Positions 53,022 to 61,364 of a DNA stretch of 64,000 nt are shown here, piece by piece. Made by a program: the position numbers and the translations under genes. This DNA comes from an uncultured Clostridia bacterium. Its GTDB lineage: Bacteria; Bacillota; Clostridia; Oscillospirales; Ruminococcaceae. Numbering within the stretch: the first letter of the stretch is position 1; each line of letters begins with the position of its first letter. Under the pieces are notes generated by a model. That model did not search any database. It was not told the origin of the DNA and saw nothing but the letters and a program-made list of their open reading frames with translations. Location of the stretch: contig CALXGR010000009.1 of the NCBI GenBank assembly GCA_944387885.1, positions 1 through 64,000 on the forward strand, written 5' to 3'.

Positions 53022-53119
53022 TCGCATCTTTTTCCACCGTTCTGTCAGGGAACGGTTCAAAAAGAAGATGTAACGGCCATTATACCGGAAGCGACAGCTG
53101 GATGGTATAATTCGCCGTC
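53022..53119. repeat. Cluster of inverted repeats upstream of rlmI
   Basis: Two imperfect inverted repeats lie here: CATCTTTTTCCACCGTTC with its complement around 53027-53070, and CGGCCATTATACC with GGTATAATTCGCCG around 53074-53117. The second uses the same half-site as the 45-base palindromic repeat just downstream. The stretch has no recognisable gene apart from a doubtful 41-codon basic frame starting at 52948. Confidence 0.6.
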
Positions 53120-53156
53120 CTTTTCGTCTGCCCCGGAAGGGCAAGAAAAAGGGCGG

Positions 53157-53201
53157 TAAAATAAAAAGGTATAATGGCTGTATTGCGACCATTATACCAT
53201 G
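53157..53201. repeat. 45-base palindromic repeat, copy A
   Basis: The 45 bases start TAAAATAAAAAGG and end CATTATACCATG. GGTATAATGG (53168-53177) and CCATTATACC (53189-53198) form a perfect inverted repeat. It is identical to copy B at 61067-61111 except for one base and six of nine central bases. On the minus strand the hairpin is followed by TTTTTATTTT, like a terminator, and also contains a TATAAT with TTTTCA 17 bases upstream. Confidence 0.8.
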
Positions 53202-53242
53202 ATGATGGCACAATGAAAAGAAAAACCGGGGAGGAAAGAAAA

Positions 53243-53728
53243 ATGGAAATTGAGCGGAAATGGCTGGTGGAGGGGCTTCCCCCTCTGGAAAAGGCGGAAA
53301 ACGTGTTCCGGATGGACCAGGGGTACCTGACCGTCCGGCCCACCGTGCGGATTCGCCGGGAAGCCCTGGAAGGGGGCGACACCCATCATATTCTCTGTAT
53401 CAAAGGGGAGGGGGGCCTTTCCCGCCGGGAGGTGGAGGTGAAACTGACCCAGGCCCAGTTCGGGGAGCTGGAGGAAATTCTGCCCGCTGCCCTTATTCCC
53501 AAGACCCAGTGGAGGTATCCGCTGCCCGGCGGCCTGACTTTGGAGGTAAACCAGGTGGACCAGGGACGGCCCACCGAATTCTGGTATGCGGAGGTGGAAT
53601 TCCCCACCGAATCCGCCGCCCTGTCCTGGAACCCTGAGGCGGCGGGACTGGGAGAATACCTTTCCCATGAAGTCACCGGCCAGAAGGGCCAGAGCATGGG
53701 AGAATACTGGATCAAGACCCGGCTGTAA
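53243..53728 (+). CDS. CYTH domain protein
   Basis: This 161-residue protein belongs to the CYTH triphosphate tunnel metalloenzyme family, whose members hydrolyse triphosphate compounds such as tripolyphosphate or thiamine triphosphate. The signature EIERKWLV is at residues 2-9. Alternating charged strands follow (VRIRREALEG, ILCIKGEG, REVEVKLTQAQF, LTLEVNQVDQG, WYAEVEFPT). ATG 53243 fits GGGGAGG; the longer frame runs into the repeat. Substrate is unknown. Confidence 0.88.
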   Translation: MEIERKWLVEGLPPLEKAENVFRMDQGYLTVRPTVRIRREALEGGDTHHILCIKGEGGLSRREVEVKLTQAQFGELEEILPAALIPKTQWRYPLPGGLTLEVNQVDQGRPTEFWYAEVEFPTESAALSWNPEAAGLGEYLSHEVTGQKGQSMGEYWIKTRL

Positions 53729-53796
53729 GCCTCTTTTCTTCCGGAACACCCTCTTTTTTCCCTGCATAGTCTGAGGGAAAAGAGAGGAGTGGTGTC

Positions 53797-54534
53797 ATGG
53801 AAGGGGTATTCTATGCCCTGGGGGCAACAGCCTTTCCCTGCCTGTGTACGGCGCTGGGGGCCGGGGCTGTCTTTATCATGGGCGGGGGCGAAAGTCCCCG
53901 GCGCAGACGATGTATGGACGGGTTTGCCGGCGGCGTTATGATGGCGGCCAGCCTGTTCAGCCTGCTTCTCCCTGCCCTGGAAACGGCCGGGACTTCCGGC
54001 TGGCTGGTGGCAGGGCTGGGAGTGGGCGGCGGCGCGCTGCTGGTGCTGGGGGTGGACCGGTTTACCCGGGAATACCTGGTCTGGGAGCCGGGCCACCGGG
54101 GCCGGGTGGTGCTGGCCATTGCCATCCATAACCTGCCGGAAGGAATGGTGGTGGGCCTGTCCGCTGCCCTGGCCGCCAAAACCGGGGGAGAGCTGGCAGG
54201 CACTGCTGCTCTGGCCCTGGGAATCGGACTGCAGAATATCCCGGAGGGGGCTGCGGTCAGCCTGCCGGTGCGGCAGAGCGGAACAGGCCGGGGAAAGAGC
54301 TTTTTCTGGGGCGTGGCCAGCGGATTGGTGGAGCCGGTGGGCGGTGTGCTGGCGGCTCTGCTGGCGGGAGCAGTGGCCGGATGGATGCCCCTGCTTCTCT
54401 GCGGTGCGGCGGGGACCATGATATGGGTCACCGCCCGGGAGCTGATACCTTCCGCTTCCAGCCGGGCGGACGGGACCCTGGCATTTCTCACCGGGTTTGT
54501 GGTTATGATGATGATGGACCTGGCTTTGGGCTGA
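53797..54534 (+). CDS. ZIP family metal transporter
   Basis: This 245-residue membrane protein with about eight helices matches ZIP transporters (ZupT-like), which bring Zn2+ or other divalent metals into the cytosol. The metal-binding helices show AIHNLPEGMVVGLSAA near 108-123 and GIGLQNIPEGAAVSLPV near 144-160, the HNxPEG and QNxPEG motifs. AGAGGAG precedes ATG 53797. It lies 68 bases after the CYTH gene. Metal specificity is not deducible here. Confidence 0.9.
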   Translation: MEGVFYALGATAFPCLCTALGAGAVFIMGGGESPRRRRCMDGFAGGVMMAASLFSLLLPALETAGTSGWLVAGLGVGGGALLVLGVDRFTREYLVWEPGHRGRVVLAIAIHNLPEGMVVGLSAALAAKTGGELAGTAALALGIGLQNIPEGAAVSLPVRQSGTGRGKSFFWGVASGLVEPVGGVLAALLAGAVAGWMPLLLCGAAGTMIWVTARELIPSASSRADGTLAFLTGFVVMMMMDLALG

Positions 54535-54557
54535 AACTGCAACCGTTCGGCTTTTTT
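54530..54557 (+). terminator. Terminator after the ZIP gene
   Basis: GCTGAA pairs with TTCGGC (one G-U pair), overlapping the ZIP stop codon, and is followed by TTTTTT. It is short but well placed. Confidence 0.6.
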
Positions 54558-54579
54558 CGGGTCTTTAAAAAAGAGCCTG

Positions 54580-54596
54580 TTAAGGAAATCTTAAAC
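54580..54596 (+). promoter_or_regulatory. Direct repeats upstream of the response regulator gene
   Basis: TTAAGG (54580-54585) and TTAAAC (54591-54596) begin 11 bases apart, the spacing used by OmpR-type regulators. Another TTAAAG lies 23 bases further. They precede a TAGAAT-like -10 near 54632. Autoregulation by the encoded response regulator is plausible. Confidence 0.4.
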
Positions 54597-54657
54597 CCTT
54601 CCCCCATAGTTTCTTAAAGGGGAAGTTGATAGAATAAAGACACTGGAGGAATCACAA

Positions 54658-55350
54658 ATGTACAACATTTTGATCTGCGATGATGAAAAGGATATAGTGT
54701 CAGCCTTAAAGATTTATCTCTCCCCGGAGGGATACAATCTTTACGAAGCCTACAATGGGGAGGAAGCCCTGGAAGTGGTCCGCAACCATGAGATCCATCT
54801 GATCCTCATGGATATTATGATGCCCCGGCTGGACGGAATCGGCGCCACCGTCAAACTGCGGCAGGAATACAACATTCCCATTATTCTCCTCACCGCCAAG
54901 AGCGAGGACAGCGACAAGGTCCTGGGGCTGGACGTGGGAGCGGACGACTATATCACCAAGCCCTTCAACCCTGTGGAGGTGATGGCCCGGGTCCGGAGCC
55001 AGCTTCGCCGGTATACCCGGCTGGGAGCACTGCCGGCCCAGGCGGAACATCAGTTCCAGTGGGCTGGGCTGGTACTGGACAGCGACAAGAAAGAGGTGTC
55101 GGTGGACGGGGAACCGGTCTCCCTCACCCCCATTGAATACAATATCCTTCTTCTTCTCATTAAAAATCCGGGCAAAGTGTTCTCCTCCAGAGAAATCTAC
55201 CGGCAGGTCTGGCAGGAAGCGCCCTACGGCAGCGAAAATGCCGTGGCGGTCCATATCCGGCACCTGCGGGAGAAGATTGAGATAAATCCCTCTGATCCCC
55301 GGTACATCAAGGTGGTCTGGGGTCAGGGGTATAAACTGGGAGGAACCTGA
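54658..55350 (+). CDS. OmpR/PhoB-type response regulator
   Basis: This 230-residue response regulator has a receiver with acidic pair D8-D9, phosphoacceptor D52 in LILMDIMMPRLDG and the conserved lysine in ITKPFNPVEVMARV. A winged-helix DNA-binding domain follows from about 130 (LTPIEYNILLLLIKNPGKVF and VAVHIRHLREKIEINP). It resembles VanR-type regulators. CTGGAGGAATCAC precedes the ATG. It is paired with the histidine kinase two bases downstream; target genes are unknown. Confidence 0.93.
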   Translation: MYNILICDDEKDIVSALKIYLSPEGYNLYEAYNGEEALEVVRNHEIHLILMDIMMPRLDGIGATVKLRQEYNIPIILLTAKSEDSDKVLGLDVGADDYITKPFNPVEVMARVRSQLRRYTRLGALPAQAEHQFQWAGLVLDSDKKEVSVDGEPVSLTPIEYNILLLLIKNPGKVFSSREIYRQVWQEAPYGSENAVAVHIRHLREKIEINPSDPRYIKVVWGQGYKLGGT

Positions 55351-55352
55351 AA

Positions 55353-57653
55353 ATGGAAGAAAAGACCCGCATTCCCTTTACCCACAGAGGATGGGTGAAA
55401 ATTCTGTCCATGGTGTTGCTGCTGGCCTTCGGGGCCATGACGGTGATGGGGGCAGCGGGGGCCTTGATCGCCTACGACTGGGGAATGTTCTCCGGCAGCT
55501 ACCTGGAAAGCCGTTCCTGCTCCGTCATTTGCGGACAGATGTCGGACCTGGCGGTGGAATATCATGAGGGCAGTATGCAGGACAGCGAATCTGCCCGCCG
55601 GAGCCTGAGCAGCGAAGAAACCAATTACCGGTATATTATTTATGCCGATGAAAACTTTGAACAGCCGGTGGCCACCAACTTCACCGCTTACGCCCGTGCA
55701 GGGGGCAAGGTGGAGCTTCGGCAGAAAAATGTAGACTACATCGGCGGGGAACTGCTGGAAGGAGCCCGGTATGTGGGCTGGACCTCCATGACCGTGACAA
55801 CGGGCCAGACTACCCAGACCCAGGTCATCCCGGCGGACCAGGTCCTGAACGAGGAATACCGGAACCTGCTGAAAGGGGAGGGCTGGGTCTACTCCTATGA
55901 GGACCAGGGCCTTTACCTGAATAATTATGAATATGTTCCCCTGGAAGTGCGGGAAGGAGTGTTCTACAGCTCCGATTACGACCAGTGGTATTACAGCCCC
56001 AGCAATTTCATGGAGCAGTTTTCCAATGGCCAGTTCTGGACCTATCAGGTGACCTATGAGCAGGGAGAAAGGGCCTTCGCCACCACCCAGACCCTGGACG
56101 AGGAGACAGGGGAACTGACCCTCTCCTGGACCGAACCCAAGTATGACTCCTTCTTTGTGGAACAGTTTGTGGACATGGACTTTTCCGCCAATGACGAACT
56201 GGCCCGGGAATATAATACATGGCAGCAGCTTTACTGGCTGCCCAGCACCTCCCTGGTCTTTTTGGGCATTGGCCTGGCGGGATGCCTGGTCTTCCTGATC
56301 CTCTGCCTCTACGGCTGCGGCCGGAAGGCCGGGGTGGAGGAGATCTGCCTCAATCCCCTGGACCGGATTCCACTGGACCTGTACGCCGGAATCCTGGGGG
56401 TGGGCGTGGCCAGCCTTATCACAGTCCCCCTCAATGTTTTCCCCGGCTACTACAGCTTTTCCAGCCAGGAATACTGGATCTGCCTGGGAGTCGGCACCGG
56501 ATCGATTTATCTGGCCTGCGTGCTGGTGCTGGCCTTTATCCTCTCCTTTGCCACCCGGCTCAAAAAGGGTCAGCCTTTCCGGAATACCCTCTGCGGCTGG
56601 TTGGTCCGGGGCATCTGGAAAGCCCTGCGCTGGTGCGGCAAGGTCCTGGTCCAGGCGGTGGGCGCTCTGCCCCTGGCCTGGCGATGGGGACTGGGGGTAG
56701 GAGGACTTCTGATACTTCAGATTATTCTGATTTGGAATGTACTTTGGAACGGCCTGTTCCCCCTTCTGTTGCTGCTGATGATGGATGGAGTCATTGTGGT
56801 GGCTACCTGTCTTATTGCAGGGCAGCTCTCCCGGCTGGAAGCCGCCGGAAAAGCCCTGGCGGCAGGAGAGATCCTCCCGCCCATGGACACCACCGGGATG
56901 CTTCCCTCCCTGGCCCGCCACGCACAGAACCTGGGAGAGATCGGCCAGGGAATGGAACGGGCGGTGGCCCAGCGGCTGAAAAGCGAGCGGATGAAAACCG
57001 AGCTTATCACCAACGTGAGCCACGACATCAAGACCCCCCTTACCTCCATCATCAATTACATTGACCTTCTGGAGAAGGAACCCCTGGAGGATAAGGCGGC
57101 AGAGTACTGCCAGGTCCTTTCCCGGCAGGCTGCCCGGCTGAAAAAGCTCACCGAGGATGTGGTGGAAGCCAGCAAGGCCTCCACCGGGAACATGGAGGTC
57201 CATCTGGACCGGGTAGAGCTGCGGGAACTGCTGGAACAGGCGGTGGGCGAATACCAGGAACGGATGGAGGCCGCAGGCCTTACGGTGGTGCTGGATGCTC
57301 CCGAAGCCCTGGCGGTCCAGGCAGACGGACGGCTCACCTGGCGTATCATTGATAACCTGCTGGGAAATGCCTGCAAGTACGCCCTGCCCGGCACCCGTGT
57401 CTATGTGATGGCGGAGCAGGCCGACGGAAAAGGCCGGCTTATCGTCAAGAACATCTCCCGGGACCCCCTGAATATCTCTGCGGATGAACTGATGGAGCGG
57501 TTTGTCCGGGGGGATACCAGCCGGAGTACCGAGGGCAGCGGCTTGGGGCTGAATATTGCCAAGAGCCTGGCCGCTCTCCAGGGAGGAAACCTCCTTCTGA
57601 CGGTGGACGGCGACCTGTTCAAAGCCCAGGTCATTCTGCCTCTGGCGGAATAA
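55353..57653 (+). CDS. Sensor histidine kinase with large extracellular domain
   Basis: This 766-residue kinase partners the preceding response regulator. It has an N-terminal transmembrane helix (about 17-40), then a roughly 240-residue extracellular region rich in tyrosine that I do not recognise. A cluster of about five further hydrophobic segments spans 290-490. The cytosolic part includes a HAMP-like stretch, the phosphoaccepting H557 in NVSHDIKTPLTSI, the N box DNLLGNACKYAL near 670 and the ATP lid GSGLGLNIAKSLA near 730. The multi-pass membrane region is unusual for VanS types. The signal is unknown. Confidence 0.9.
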   Translation: MEEKTRIPFTHRGWVKILSMVLLLAFGAMTVMGAAGALIAYDWGMFSGSYLESRSCSVICGQMSDLAVEYHEGSMQDSESARRSLSSEETNYRYIIYADENFEQPVATNFTAYARAGGKVELRQKNVDYIGGELLEGARYVGWTSMTVTTGQTTQTQVIPADQVLNEEYRNLLKGEGWVYSYEDQGLYLNNYEYVPLEVREGVFYSSDYDQWYYSPSNFMEQFSNGQFWTYQVTYEQGERAFATTQTLDEETGELTLSWTEPKYDSFFVEQFVDMDFSANDELAREYNTWQQLYWLPSTSLVFLGIGLAGCLVFLILCLYGCGRKAGVEEICLNPLDRIPLDLYAGILGVGVASLITVPLNVFPGYYSFSSQEYWICLGVGTGSIYLACVLVLAFILSFATRLKKGQPFRNTLCGWLVRGIWKALRWCGKVLVQAVGALPLAWRWGLGVGGLLILQIILIWNVLWNGLFPLLLLLMMDGVIVVATCLIAGQLSRLEAAGKALAAGEILPPMDTTGMLPSLARHAQNLGEIGQGMERAVAQRLKSERMKTELITNVSHDIKTPLTSIINYIDLLEKEPLEDKAAEYCQVLSRQAARLKKLTEDVVEASKASTGNMEVHLDRVELRELLEQAVGEYQERMEAAGLTVVLDAPEALAVQADGRLTWRIIDNLLGNACKYALPGTRVYVMAEQADGKGRLIVKNISRDPLNISADELMERFVRGDTSRSTEGSGLGLNIAKSLAALQGGNLLLTVDGDLFKAQVILPLAE

Positions 57654-57666
57654 GCACCTTTACAAT

Positions 57667-57717
57667 AGAAAAGCGGCATGGCACCTCATGTAGGGCGCCA
57701 TGCCGCTTTTTCTTTTG
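57667..57717. terminator. Bidirectional terminator
   Basis: AAAAGCGGCATGGC and GCCATGCCGCTTTTT pair around a 14-base loop. T-runs follow on both strands. It separates the converging histidine kinase and kdpE genes. Confidence 0.9.
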
Positions 57718-57721
57718 GATG

Positions 57722-58423
57722 TTACTCCACCCGGAGCATCCGGTAGCCCACCCCAATGTGGGTCTGGATGTATTGGGGGGAGCCGGGTTCCTTTTCCAGC
57801 TTCTTCCGCAGGGTGGCCATAAACACCCGAAGGGAGGCCACATCGTTGTCCCAGCTGCGGCCCCAGATCTGCTGGGTAATGTAGGTGTGGGTAAGCACTT
57901 TCCCCACATTCTTGCAGAGAAGACAGAGCAGCTTGTACTCGCTGGGGGTCAGGTGAAGTTCCTGCCCGTCCAGGAAGGCACACCCGGCGGCATAGTCCAC
58001 CTTCAGCTTCCCGTTGGTGAATACAGACTGGCTGGCGGTCTCCCCGGGAGGAACGGCGGCCAGCCGGCGCTGGGTCACCCGGAGCCGGGCCAGCAGCTCT
58101 TCCACCGAGAAGGGCTTGGTGAGATAGTCGTCCGCACCGGCATCCAGGGCCTGGATTTTGTCAGTGTCCTCGCTCCGGGCACTGATGACGATAATGGGCA
58201 TGTTGGACCAGGAACGGACCTTCTCAATCACTTCCACCCCGTCCATGTCGGGAAGCCCCAGGTCAAGAAGGATGATCTGGGGGTTGTGGGAGGATGCCTC
58301 CAGAAGGGCGGCCTCCCCGCTTGGGGCGGTGAGGAACCGGTAATCGTGGGCTTTCAGGGTGGTGGTGATCAGGTTCCGGACGGGAACATCGTCCTCCACC
58401 ACCAATATCAAGGGTTTATTCAT
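57722..58423 (-). CDS. kdpE: KdpE-type response regulator
   Basis: KdpE is the response regulator of the potassium-responsive KdpDE system. The 233 residues have receiver residues E10-D11-D12, phosphoacceptor D54 in IILLDLGLPDMDG, the lysine in LTKPFSVEELLARL and a winged-helix domain (HLTPSEYKLLCLLCKNVGKV and LRVFMATLRKKLEKEP). Its start overlaps the end of kdpD by eight bases. No kdpFABC is present in the window, but Trk/Ktr genes lie upstream in the same orientation. Confidence 0.92.
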   Translation of the reverse strand: MNKPLILVVEDDVPVRNLITTTLKAHDYRFLTAPSGEAALLEASSHNPQIILLDLGLPDMDGVEVIEKVRSWSNMPIIVISARSEDTDKIQALDAGADDYLTKPFSVEELLARLRVTQRRLAAVPPGETASQSVFTNGKLKVDYAAGCAFLDGQELHLTPSEYKLLCLLCKNVGKVLTHTYITQQIWGRSWDNDVASLRVFMATLRKKLEKEPGSPQYIQTHIGVGYRMLRVE

Positions 58424-61040
58424 GCAGCTCTACCTCCCCGGCGGGAACCGTAAATGTAAAGATGGAACCATGGGGCTTCTGGTCAGCGACCGAGATTTCG
58501 CCCCCATGGGCGTTGACAATGGATTTGCAGAGAGCCAGACCCAGCCCCATACTCCGGCGGCTGTCGGCAATCTGGTTGGCGGCAGTATAGAACATATCAA
58601 AGATATGGGGCTTGGCCTGGGCGGAAATCCCCGGTCCGTTGTCCGCCACCCAGACGGCGATGAACTGTCCCTGCTGCTTCCAGCCTATGGAAATGCGGGA
58701 CCCGGGGGGAGTGTATTTGATGGCGTTGTCCACCAGATTGATGATGACCTGAACAATGAGCCGGGCATCGATCCGGGCCAGGAGATACTCCTCCGAGTTC
58801 TCCACCTGAATCTGGTAATTGGCCCTCTTCCGGCTGATGTGCCGCAGGGCTTCCCCCACCACATCGTCCATCAGTTCGGTGGAAAGATGAAGGTTCATCC
58901 GCCCCTCCTCCAACCGGCTTACCGAGAGCAGGTTTTCCACCAGGTTAATGAGCCAGATGGAGTCCTCGTAAATGTCGGAGTACATCTGGTTCTTGGTCTT
59001 TTCATCAAAGAGGGCCCCGTTGGAAAGCAGGTTGCTGGCATTCCCCGAAATGGAGGTGAGGGGAGTGCGCAGATCGTGGGAGATGGACCGGAGCAGGTTG
59101 GCCCGAAGCTGTTCGTTTTTGGCCAGCAGGGCGGCAGCTTCCTTTTCCTCCAGGTTCCACCGGTTTTCCAGGGCCAGGGCACATTCACCCAGAACCGAGA
59201 GAAGAATGCTGTTTTCAAAGGAATCCAGGGGCTTCTCCCCCGAAGTGATTCCCACCACTCCGTACACCCGGTCCCCGGCCCAGACAGCATAATAGGTGCA
59301 CTGGGCATCGGAAAGGGTCTGGGTGCCGGCTCCCGCCCGTTTCCGGTTGGCGGCAGCCCACTGGGCGGCCTCTACCTCCCGGGGAACGGTGTAATTCTCC
59401 CGGGTCTGCCCCGGGTCCATGCTGAAAAGGGCTGGACCTTCCAGCCCTTCACCGCCCACGGCGTAGGCCAGAATATCCCGCTGAAAAATCTTCAGCAGCT
59501 GTTTTGCGGTGGTGGAAAGAATCTCCTGCCGGGTCCCTGCCCGCTGTAAGCTCTGGCTGGTCTCAAAGAGAAGCCGGGTCCGCCAGGCAACCTGGGCGGA
59601 GTGCTTGGCCAGACTTTTCAGCCGGGAGGCCAGGGAACCGGTGAGAAGGGCGGCCAGGAACATGATGAGGAAGGTAACTGTATAGTCCCGGTCGTATGCG
59701 TGAAGGGAAAACCGGGGCTGGGTAAAGAAGAAGTTGAAAGCCAGAACGCTGGCAATGGACCCCATAAGGCTGCAAATGGAACCCCGGGTAAACACCGAAA
59801 TCAGCATGACCCCCAGAATGTAAAGGGTGATGATGTTGGCATCGCTGAAATCAAAGGCGTAAAAGAGAAAGCCCATCCCGGTGACACCCAGCAGAATCAG
59901 AATGCTTTTGGCCAGGTCCAGCGGGGAGAGGGAGAACAGACTGGAAACTTCCTCCCGCCCGGGGGTGAGCCGGCTGGACATTCCGGTGTCAGGAATGATG
60001 TGGATGTCCAGCTGGGGGCTCAATTCAATCAGCCGCTCGGTCAGGGGAGACTTCCGAATCAGATTCCGGCGGGGAATCAGGCTGCGGCCCAGGACGATTT
60101 TGGTCACCCCGGCCAGACGGGAAAATTCCGCGATTTGGTAGGCTACATCATCCCCGTATACGGTCTCCACCGTGGCGCCCAGCTGCTGGGCCAGGTGGAT
60201 GTTGGCCTGAAGCCGCTCCTTGTTGGCAGCGCTCATACCCTGGAATTCCTTGGTCTCCACAAACAGGGCGGTAAAGCTGCACCGGAAGGCGGCGGCCATC
60301 CGGGCAGCGGTCCGGATGATGGTGCCGTTGGAAGGGGCGGAGGAGAGACAGACCAGAATGTGTTCCCGGGTCCGGTATACTCCGGATTTTTCCCCCTCTC
60401 GGTACATCCCGGCCCGGTCGGCACACCGGCGCAGCCCCATCTCCCGCAGGGCGCTGAGCTGGGAAAGGGTGACCGGAAGACGGCGGTCCTGGTCAGCCCA
60501 CCGCTGGCTCAGTTGGTCCGGTTCAATGTCTACAAACTCTACCCGGCCTGCCCGGTCAAAGACCCGGTCGGGAATCCGCTCCGGGCCGGGCTGGCCCAGA
60601 ATCCCGTCCACCGTGTCCTGCAGGCTTTCGATCTGCTGGATGTCCAGGGTGGTGTAAACATCCATCCCCGACTTGAGCAGTTCCTCAATGTCCTGGTACC
60701 GGCGCATGTGCCGGGAATCCTCCCCGTTCCGGTGGGAAAGCTGGTCGATGATTACCAGCTGAGGTTCCCGCCGGAGACAGGCATCCAGGTCCAGCTCCCG
60801 GCAGGGTTTGCCGCTCCGTACTACCTGACGGCAGGGGAGAGTTTCAAACTCCCGGGCCAGGGCCGCAGTGCGGGGCCAGTCTTCCTCCACCAGCCCGATC
60901 ACCACATCCAGCCCTTCCTCCCGGGCTTCCCGGGCGGCCCGGAGCATGGCGTAGGTTTTTCCGGTACCGGAAAAGTAACCGGCAAAAATAGTCAGGGTGC
61001 CCGCCTTTTTTCCGGCGGGCCGGACCACATCCTGTTCCAT
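58416..61040 (-). CDS. kdpD: KdpD-type sensor histidine kinase
   Basis: KdpD senses potassium limitation or turgor; in some Firmicutes it also binds c-di-AMP. The 874 residues have the full family layout: N-terminal KdpD domain with Walker A GYFSGTGKT (21-29) and VFVDIEPDQLSQRW-like region. A universal-stress-type domain follows at about 230-360, then four transmembrane helices near 385-490 and a GAF-like region. The phosphoaccepting histidine is in SISHDLRTPLTS near 654, and ATPase boxes LVDNAIKYTPPG, VADNGPGI and GLGLALCKSIV follow. ATG 61040 fits GGGAGG. Confidence 0.93.
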   Translation of the reverse strand: MEQDVVRPAGKKAGTLTIFAGYFSGTGKTYAMLRAAREAREEGLDVVIGLVEEDWPRTAALAREFETLPCRQVVRSGKPCRELDLDACLRREPQLVIIDQLSHRNGEDSRHMRRYQDIEELLKSGMDVYTTLDIQQIESLQDTVDGILGQPGPERIPDRVFDRAGRVEFVDIEPDQLSQRWADQDRRLPVTLSQLSALREMGLRRCADRAGMYREGEKSGVYRTREHILVCLSSAPSNGTIIRTAARMAAAFRCSFTALFVETKEFQGMSAANKERLQANIHLAQQLGATVETVYGDDVAYQIAEFSRLAGVTKIVLGRSLIPRRNLIRKSPLTERLIELSPQLDIHIIPDTGMSSRLTPGREEVSSLFSLSPLDLAKSILILLGVTGMGFLFYAFDFSDANIITLYILGVMLISVFTRGSICSLMGSIASVLAFNFFFTQPRFSLHAYDRDYTVTFLIMFLAALLTGSLASRLKSLAKHSAQVAWRTRLLFETSQSLQRAGTRQEILSTTAKQLLKIFQRDILAYAVGGEGLEGPALFSMDPGQTRENYTVPREVEAAQWAAANRKRAGAGTQTLSDAQCTYYAVWAGDRVYGVVGITSGEKPLDSFENSILLSVLGECALALENRWNLEEKEAAALLAKNEQLRANLLRSISHDLRTPLTSISGNASNLLSNGALFDEKTKNQMYSDIYEDSIWLINLVENLLSVSRLEEGRMNLHLSTELMDDVVGEALRHISRKRANYQIQVENSEEYLLARIDARLIVQVIINLVDNAIKYTPPGSRISIGWKQQGQFIAVWVADNGPGISAQAKPHIFDMFYTAANQIADSRRSMGLGLALCKSIVNAHGGEISVADQKPHGSIFTFTVPAGEVELHE

Positions 61041-61066
61041 CTCTCTGCCTCCCTTCTCCAAGTGGA

Positions 61067-61111
61067 TAAAATAAAAAAGTATAATGGCTAGGTTGTAGCC
61101 ATTATACCATG
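61067..61111. repeat. 45-base palindromic repeat, copy B
   Basis: The 45 bases start TAAAATAAAAAAG and end CATTATACCATG. GTATAATGGCTA (61079-61090) and TAGCCATTATAC (61096-61107) are perfect 12-base arms around GGTTG. The copy lies between kdpD and the small membrane protein gene. On the minus strand the hairpin is followed by TTTTTTATTTT, so it may terminate or reduce transcription from the trk genes before kdpD, or be an operator at a kdpD promoter. Confidence 0.8.
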
Positions 61112-61133
61112 TAAAATCTCTCTTGAAAATCCG

Positions 61134-61322
61134 TCAGGGCTTGTGGTGACATACTTTCAGAAAGTGAAAGGGAGGCTTTTTCTCCTTCTTTTCGGAAGCA
61201 GACCGGCAAGGAAAGCGTTTTTCTTCCTCTTCCTCCTCCATATAGTTGTCCAGCTTGCCCATAAACAGGTAGCCCAGGAAAGCAGCAAAGGCAAAACCGC
61301 CCACAAAAATCAAATCTTCCAT
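61134..61322 (-). CDS. Small single-pass membrane protein, 62 residues
   Basis: The frame encodes 62 residues with one hydrophobic segment near 4-22 (LIFVGGFAFAAFLGYLFMG), then an acidic run of six glutamates and a basic, lysine-rich tail. ATG 61322 is preceded by GGAGGGG at a good distance. It lies between trkA and kdpD. KdpF, a small hydrophobic stabiliser of the Kdp pump, and other small transporter subunits offer analogies, but I see no sequence match. It could be an accessory subunit of the Trk/Ktr transporter or link it to KdpD. Confidence 0.65.
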   Translation of the reverse strand: MEDLIFVGGFAFAAFLGYLFMGKLDNYMEEEEEEKRFPCRSASEKKEKKPPFHFLKVCHHKP

Positions 61323-61364
61323 ACTTTACCCCTCCTTAGTACCGGGGAAAGGGAAGTCCCCGGA

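Noticed and set aside
52948..53073. 41-codon basic ORF upstream of rlmI
   Set aside because: It overlaps inverted repeats, has no ribosome binding site and resembles no family.
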